From assembly GCF_000016645.1 (NCBI RefSeq), contig NC_009441.1, forward strand, positions 4,650,001-4,714,000: a stretch of DNA of 64,000 nucleotides, given 5' to 3'. Positions within the stretch are counted from its first letter, which is position 1; the number at the start of each line of letters is the position of its first letter. Position numbers and translations under genes: made by a program. This document shows positions 61,256 to 64,000 of this stretch, piece by piece. Origin of the DNA: Flavobacterium johnsoniae UW101. GTDB lineage: Bacteria; Bacteroidota; Bacteroidia; Flavobacteriales; Flavobacteriaceae. Under the pieces are notes generated by a model that ran no database searches, was not told the DNA's origin, and saw only the letters and a program-made list of their open reading frames with translations.

Positions 61256-63217
61256 TTATATAGAAATAATCATAAATTCGCTTCTTCTGTTTTTTAAATG
61301 TTCTTCTTCAGAACATTTAACGCCGTCCTTACATCTGTTTAGCAATTGGCTTTCTCCATATCCTTTTCCTCTCAAACGTTTGGCATCGATTCCTTTGCTT
61401 ACCAGCCACGCCATAATAGATTTTGCTCTTTTATCTGATAAAACCAAATTTGATTTTGCCGATGATCTGCTGTCTGTATGCGAACGTATATCGATTCTCA
61501 TTTTTGGATATTCCTGCATTACTGCTAAAATCTTTCCTAATTCAACTGCAGCTGCATCTGTAATATTCCATTTTCCAAGATCAAAATAAATCATCGAGAT
61601 GTTTAGGGTTTTACCTAAATCTGTTCCAATTTTGATGGCTTTTATTTCCGGAATTTCGATAGCTGCGATTTTTTCTTTTTCTAAAGTAAAATCTAACTTG
61701 TTATCGATACTAGTTGTAACCGCAAAACTGCTTTCTTTTGCCGGATATTGTTTTCTTTCAACTCTAACAAAATATTTCTTGTTACAGTTTACTTTAAAAG
61801 AATACGATCCGTCTTGTGCTGTGGTTACTTCTTCAATCTGCTGATGGTTTTCATCAAACAAAATAACTTTTGCTCCTTCTATTTTTTCGCTGGCTCTGCT
61901 GTCGAAAATAGTTCCGGTTAAAGTTCTTTCGCAAACCAGTTTTTTGGTTTCTGTAAATTTGTAAATATCATCGTTGCCAACACCGCCTTTTTTATTTGAA
62001 GAAAAATATCCTTTGCGTGTCTGACTGTCTATGATAAAAGCGAAATCATCAAATTTTGTGTTTATTGGTTCACCAATATTTTGTACTTGATCGAATGTTC
62101 CGTTTTCTAAAATTTTAGAAACTACGATATCAAGTCCGCCAAGTCCCGGACGTCCGTCGGTTGCAAAATACAATTCGTTGTCTCCAGAAATAAAAGGGAA
62201 AGTTTCTCTTCCTTCCGTATTAATTGAGGGGCCTAAATTTTGTGGTTTCCCGAATGTTCCGTCTGCATTAATAGTAACGCTGTACAAATCTGACTGTCCA
62301 AGAGTTCCCGGCATATCTGAAGCGAAATATAATTTCTTTTCGTCTAAACTTAAAGCAGGATGTGCTGTACTGTAACGGTCGCTGTTAAAAGGAAGTTCCG
62401 TTATGTTTGACCAATTTCCGTCTACAAGAGTGGCTTTATATAATTTTAGTAAAGTGATATTTTTATCATTTTTACCGCGTTTTCCGTCTAAATAGTTGTT
62501 TCGGGTAAAATACATTGTTTTACCATCTTTTGTAAATACCGGAGTCGATTCGTTGAACTTAGAATTAATTTCTTTGTTTAAAAGAACCGGATTGTAAACA
62601 TTTCCATCTGCTTTTATAGGAGCAATGTATAAATTGGTAAAAGATTTATTGGTCCATTTAAAAGTTTTTCCCTCTGCTTTACCAATTTTTCTGGCTGAAC
62701 TGAAAACTAAATTGTTGTTATAAAAAGCGCTTCCAAAATCTGAACTTTCTGAGTTTACATTTGCACTCGAAATATCAAATCGGCCAGAATTTAATTTAAT
62801 CTGCTCTAAGTAATTTTTGTTGTTTTCGAACAAAATCCCTCGGCTGTCTGTATTTGTTTTTTTATTGAAGGCGTCCAGCATTTTATCTGCTTTTGCATAA
62901 TCTCCAATTGATTTTAGAGATTGTGAATAACGGTATAAATATTCTGGTTCCTGCTGTGCATTTAAGGCAAAAAGCTTATCGTACCAAGCGGCGGCTTTTG
63001 GCAGTTCGGCATTAAAATAATAAGCGTTTCCTAATCTCTGGAACATTTTTTCATCTTCATAACCTTTGGCTGCAAGCTTTTCGTAAATGGCAATGGCATC
63101 CGCGTAAGCGAAATCATTGTATTCTTTTTCGGCTTTAGCTAAAACTGCTTTTTGTGCTATTGCGTTAAAGAAAAAGAAGGATAAAAAAAGTGTATATACT
63201 ATTTTTTTCATTTTCAT
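61256..63217 (-). CDS. OmpA-family protein with TPR, PD40 and carboxypeptidase-like domains (PorE-like)
   Basis: Envelope protein of 653 residues with a signal peptide (cleavage near NAIAQ). Domains: TPR (about 25-120), WD40/PD40-like beta-propeller repeats (about 180-420, with SLDEKKLYFASD and DNELYFATDGRPG), a carboxypeptidase-regulatory-like domain (about 435-515) and a C-terminal OmpA domain (about 535-653, MIYFDLGKWNIT, SHTDSRSSAKSNLVLSDKRA) that binds peptidoglycan. It lies 2 nt downstream of the PorP/SprF gene. This pair is typical of type IX secretion/gliding accessory modules beside a large adhesin gene. Confidence 0.93.
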   Translation of the reverse strand: MKMKKIVYTLFLSFFFFNAIAQKAVLAKAEKEYNDFAYADAIAIYEKLAAKGYEDEKMFQRLGNAYYFNAELPKAAAWYDKLFALNAQQEPEYLYRYSQSLKSIGDYAKADKMLDAFNKKTNTDSRGILFENNKNYLEQIKLNSGRFDISSANVNSESSDFGSAFYNNNLVFSSARKIGKAEGKTFKWTNKSFTNLYIAPIKADGNVYNPVLLNKEINSKFNESTPVFTKDGKTMYFTRNNYLDGKRGKNDKNITLLKLYKATLVDGNWSNITELPFNSDRYSTAHPALSLDEKKLYFASDMPGTLGQSDLYSVTINADGTFGKPQNLGPSINTEGRETFPFISGDNELYFATDGRPGLGGLDIVVSKILENGTFDQVQNIGEPINTKFDDFAFIIDSQTRKGYFSSNKKGGVGNDDIYKFTETKKLVCERTLTGTIFDSRASEKIEGAKVILFDENHQQIEEVTTAQDGSYSFKVNCNKKYFVRVERKQYPAKESSFAVTTSIDNKLDFTLEKEKIAAIEIPEIKAIKIGTDLGKTLNISMIYFDLGKWNITDAAAVELGKILAVMQEYPKMRIDIRSHTDSRSSAKSNLVLSDKRAKSIMAWLVSKGIDAKRLRGKGYGESQLLNRCKDGVKCSEEEHLKNRRSEFMIISI

Positions 63218-63219
63218 AA

Positions 63220-64000
63220 TTAGAAAAATCTTGGTGATGTAATTCGATTATAACCTTTCATAAATTCAAAACGCAGGAAGATTTCATGCGAGCCGGAATT
63301 GTAATTGTTTAACTTGGTTGTTTCGCGGTCGTAAGCATAACCAATGTACATGCTTTTGTTGATTTGAAATCCTGCCAGTGCACTTAAAGCAGCGCTCCAA
63401 CGGTATGAAACTCCCACAACAAATTTGTCGTTGAACATAAAGTTTGCCGAAGCATCTAACTGAAGCGGCGAACCTTCGACCATTTTCCCTAAAATTGCAG
63501 GTTTGAATTTGATGGTTTCGTAACGATCTAAATTGAATACGTAACCTGCAATTAAATAGTAATTGATTTGTTCTTTAAAAATGGCCACATCGTTATCATC
63601 ATATCGATTGGTCTGGATGAAATTTGGTACAGATAAACCAATATATCCTTTATCTGAATGCCAGTAAACCCCTGCCCCTACGTTTGGTGAAAACTTATTT
63701 TTAAAGTCAGAAAACTGCGGGTCTCCCTGGTGTTCCGGCGTTAACTTGTTTGGATCAAGGTTGAAAATATTTGCAGATCCTTTGATACCAAATGAAAGTT
63801 TTGCTGTTGCAGATGTTTGAATAGAATAAGAGAAATCTACCGAAAAATTGTTCTCGGTTGTCGGTCCGATTTTATCATTTACCAATGAAAATCCTAATCC
63901 TACATTACTACTGTTTATAGGTGTATTTAATGATAAAGTACTCGTTTCGGGCGCTCCGTCAAGTCCAACCCATTGTGTACGATATAACCCAAAAATACTC
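63220..64000 (-). CDS. PorP/SprF-family type IX secretion membrane protein (partial)
   Basis: Outer-membrane beta-barrel protein whose N-terminus lies past the right edge; 260 codons are visible. The frame stays open to 64000 and begins with SIFGLYRTQWVGLDGAPETS, the conserved opening after the signal peptide of PorP/SprF proteins, so only about 30 residues are missing. Further matches are GAGVYWHSDKGYIGLSVPNF and NKSMYIGYAYDRETTKLNN, ending HEIFLRFEFM. PorP/SprF proteins serve in export or anchoring of T9SS cargo with type B C-terminal domains, such as the adhesin SprB. Confidence 0.92.
   Translation of the reverse strand, partial: SIFGLYRTQWVGLDGAPETSTLSLNTPINSSNVGLGFSLVNDKIGPTTENNFSVDFSYSIQTSATAKLSFGIKGSANIFNLDPNKLTPEHQGDPQFSDFKNKFSPNVGAGVYWHSDKGYIGLSVPNFIQTNRYDDNDVAIFKEQINYYLIAGYVFNLDRYETIKFKPAILGKMVEGSPLQLDASANFMFNDKFVVGVSYRWSAALSALAGFQINKSMYIGYAYDRETTKLNNYNSGSHEIFLRFEFMKGYNRITSPRFF

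Overview
The window looks like chromosome of a Flavobacterium-type Bacteroidota. Signs in the sequence: low GC, SusC/SusD and PorP/SprF-OmpA genes, a T6SS of the Bacteroidota style, ECF sigma/FecR control, TAnnTTTG-type promoter elements and no strong Shine-Dalgarno sites. There are no tRNA or rRNA genes, IS elements or CRISPR arrays.

Region 1 (1-10.8 kb) is a complete uptake [NiFe]-hydrogenase locus. hypA-hypB-hypC-hypE (hypE cut by the left edge) run leftward. Divergent from them run the small and large subunits, cytochrome b, maturation protease, hypF, an FKBP-type prolyl isomerase, hypD and a His-rich nickel permease. The small subunit has the six-cysteine proximal-cluster signature of O2-tolerant (group 1d) enzymes. 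A terminator-like hairpin lies in the leader of the structural operon.

Region 2 (10.8-20.1 kb) holds a frameshifted small gene, a retropepsin-like protein, an MgtC-type membrane protein, a polysaccharide deacetylase lipoprotein and an OmpR-type two-component pair. A 630-bp noncoding stretch follows, with two inverted copies of an 84-nt structured repeat and helically phased operator-like repeats, and then a large Oar-like TonB-dependent receptor.

Region 3 (20.1-27.3 kb) is a compact polysaccharide-export-like operon: receiver protein, TPR/YaiO barrel, membrane HEAT protein and processive GT2 synthase. A GAF hybrid kinase with receiver and Hpt domains lies just upstream. A bestrophin-type channel gene follows.

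Region 4 (27.3-32.1 kb) is a VgrG island: VgrG, a zinc-metallopeptidase candidate effector, and three small related lipoprotein or membrane proteins that are candidate immunity proteins. Two of the three are bracketed by a 33-nt direct repeat.

Region 5 (32.2-44.6 kb) has a metal-efflux system (CzcB plus a CzcA-CzcC fusion), a PhyH-type dioxygenase, a heme oxygenase/bacteriophytochrome pair, an NAD(P)-binding protein, a methyltransferase and an orphan contractile-injection-system tape-measure-domain protein.

Region 6 (44.7-64 kb) is an ECF sigma/FecR/SusC/SusD/TlpA/S9 peptidase/M16 peptidase locus, apparently for peptide uptake. After it come two uncharacterised envelope proteins and a PorP/SprF-OmpA pair of the type IX secretion type, cut by the right edge.
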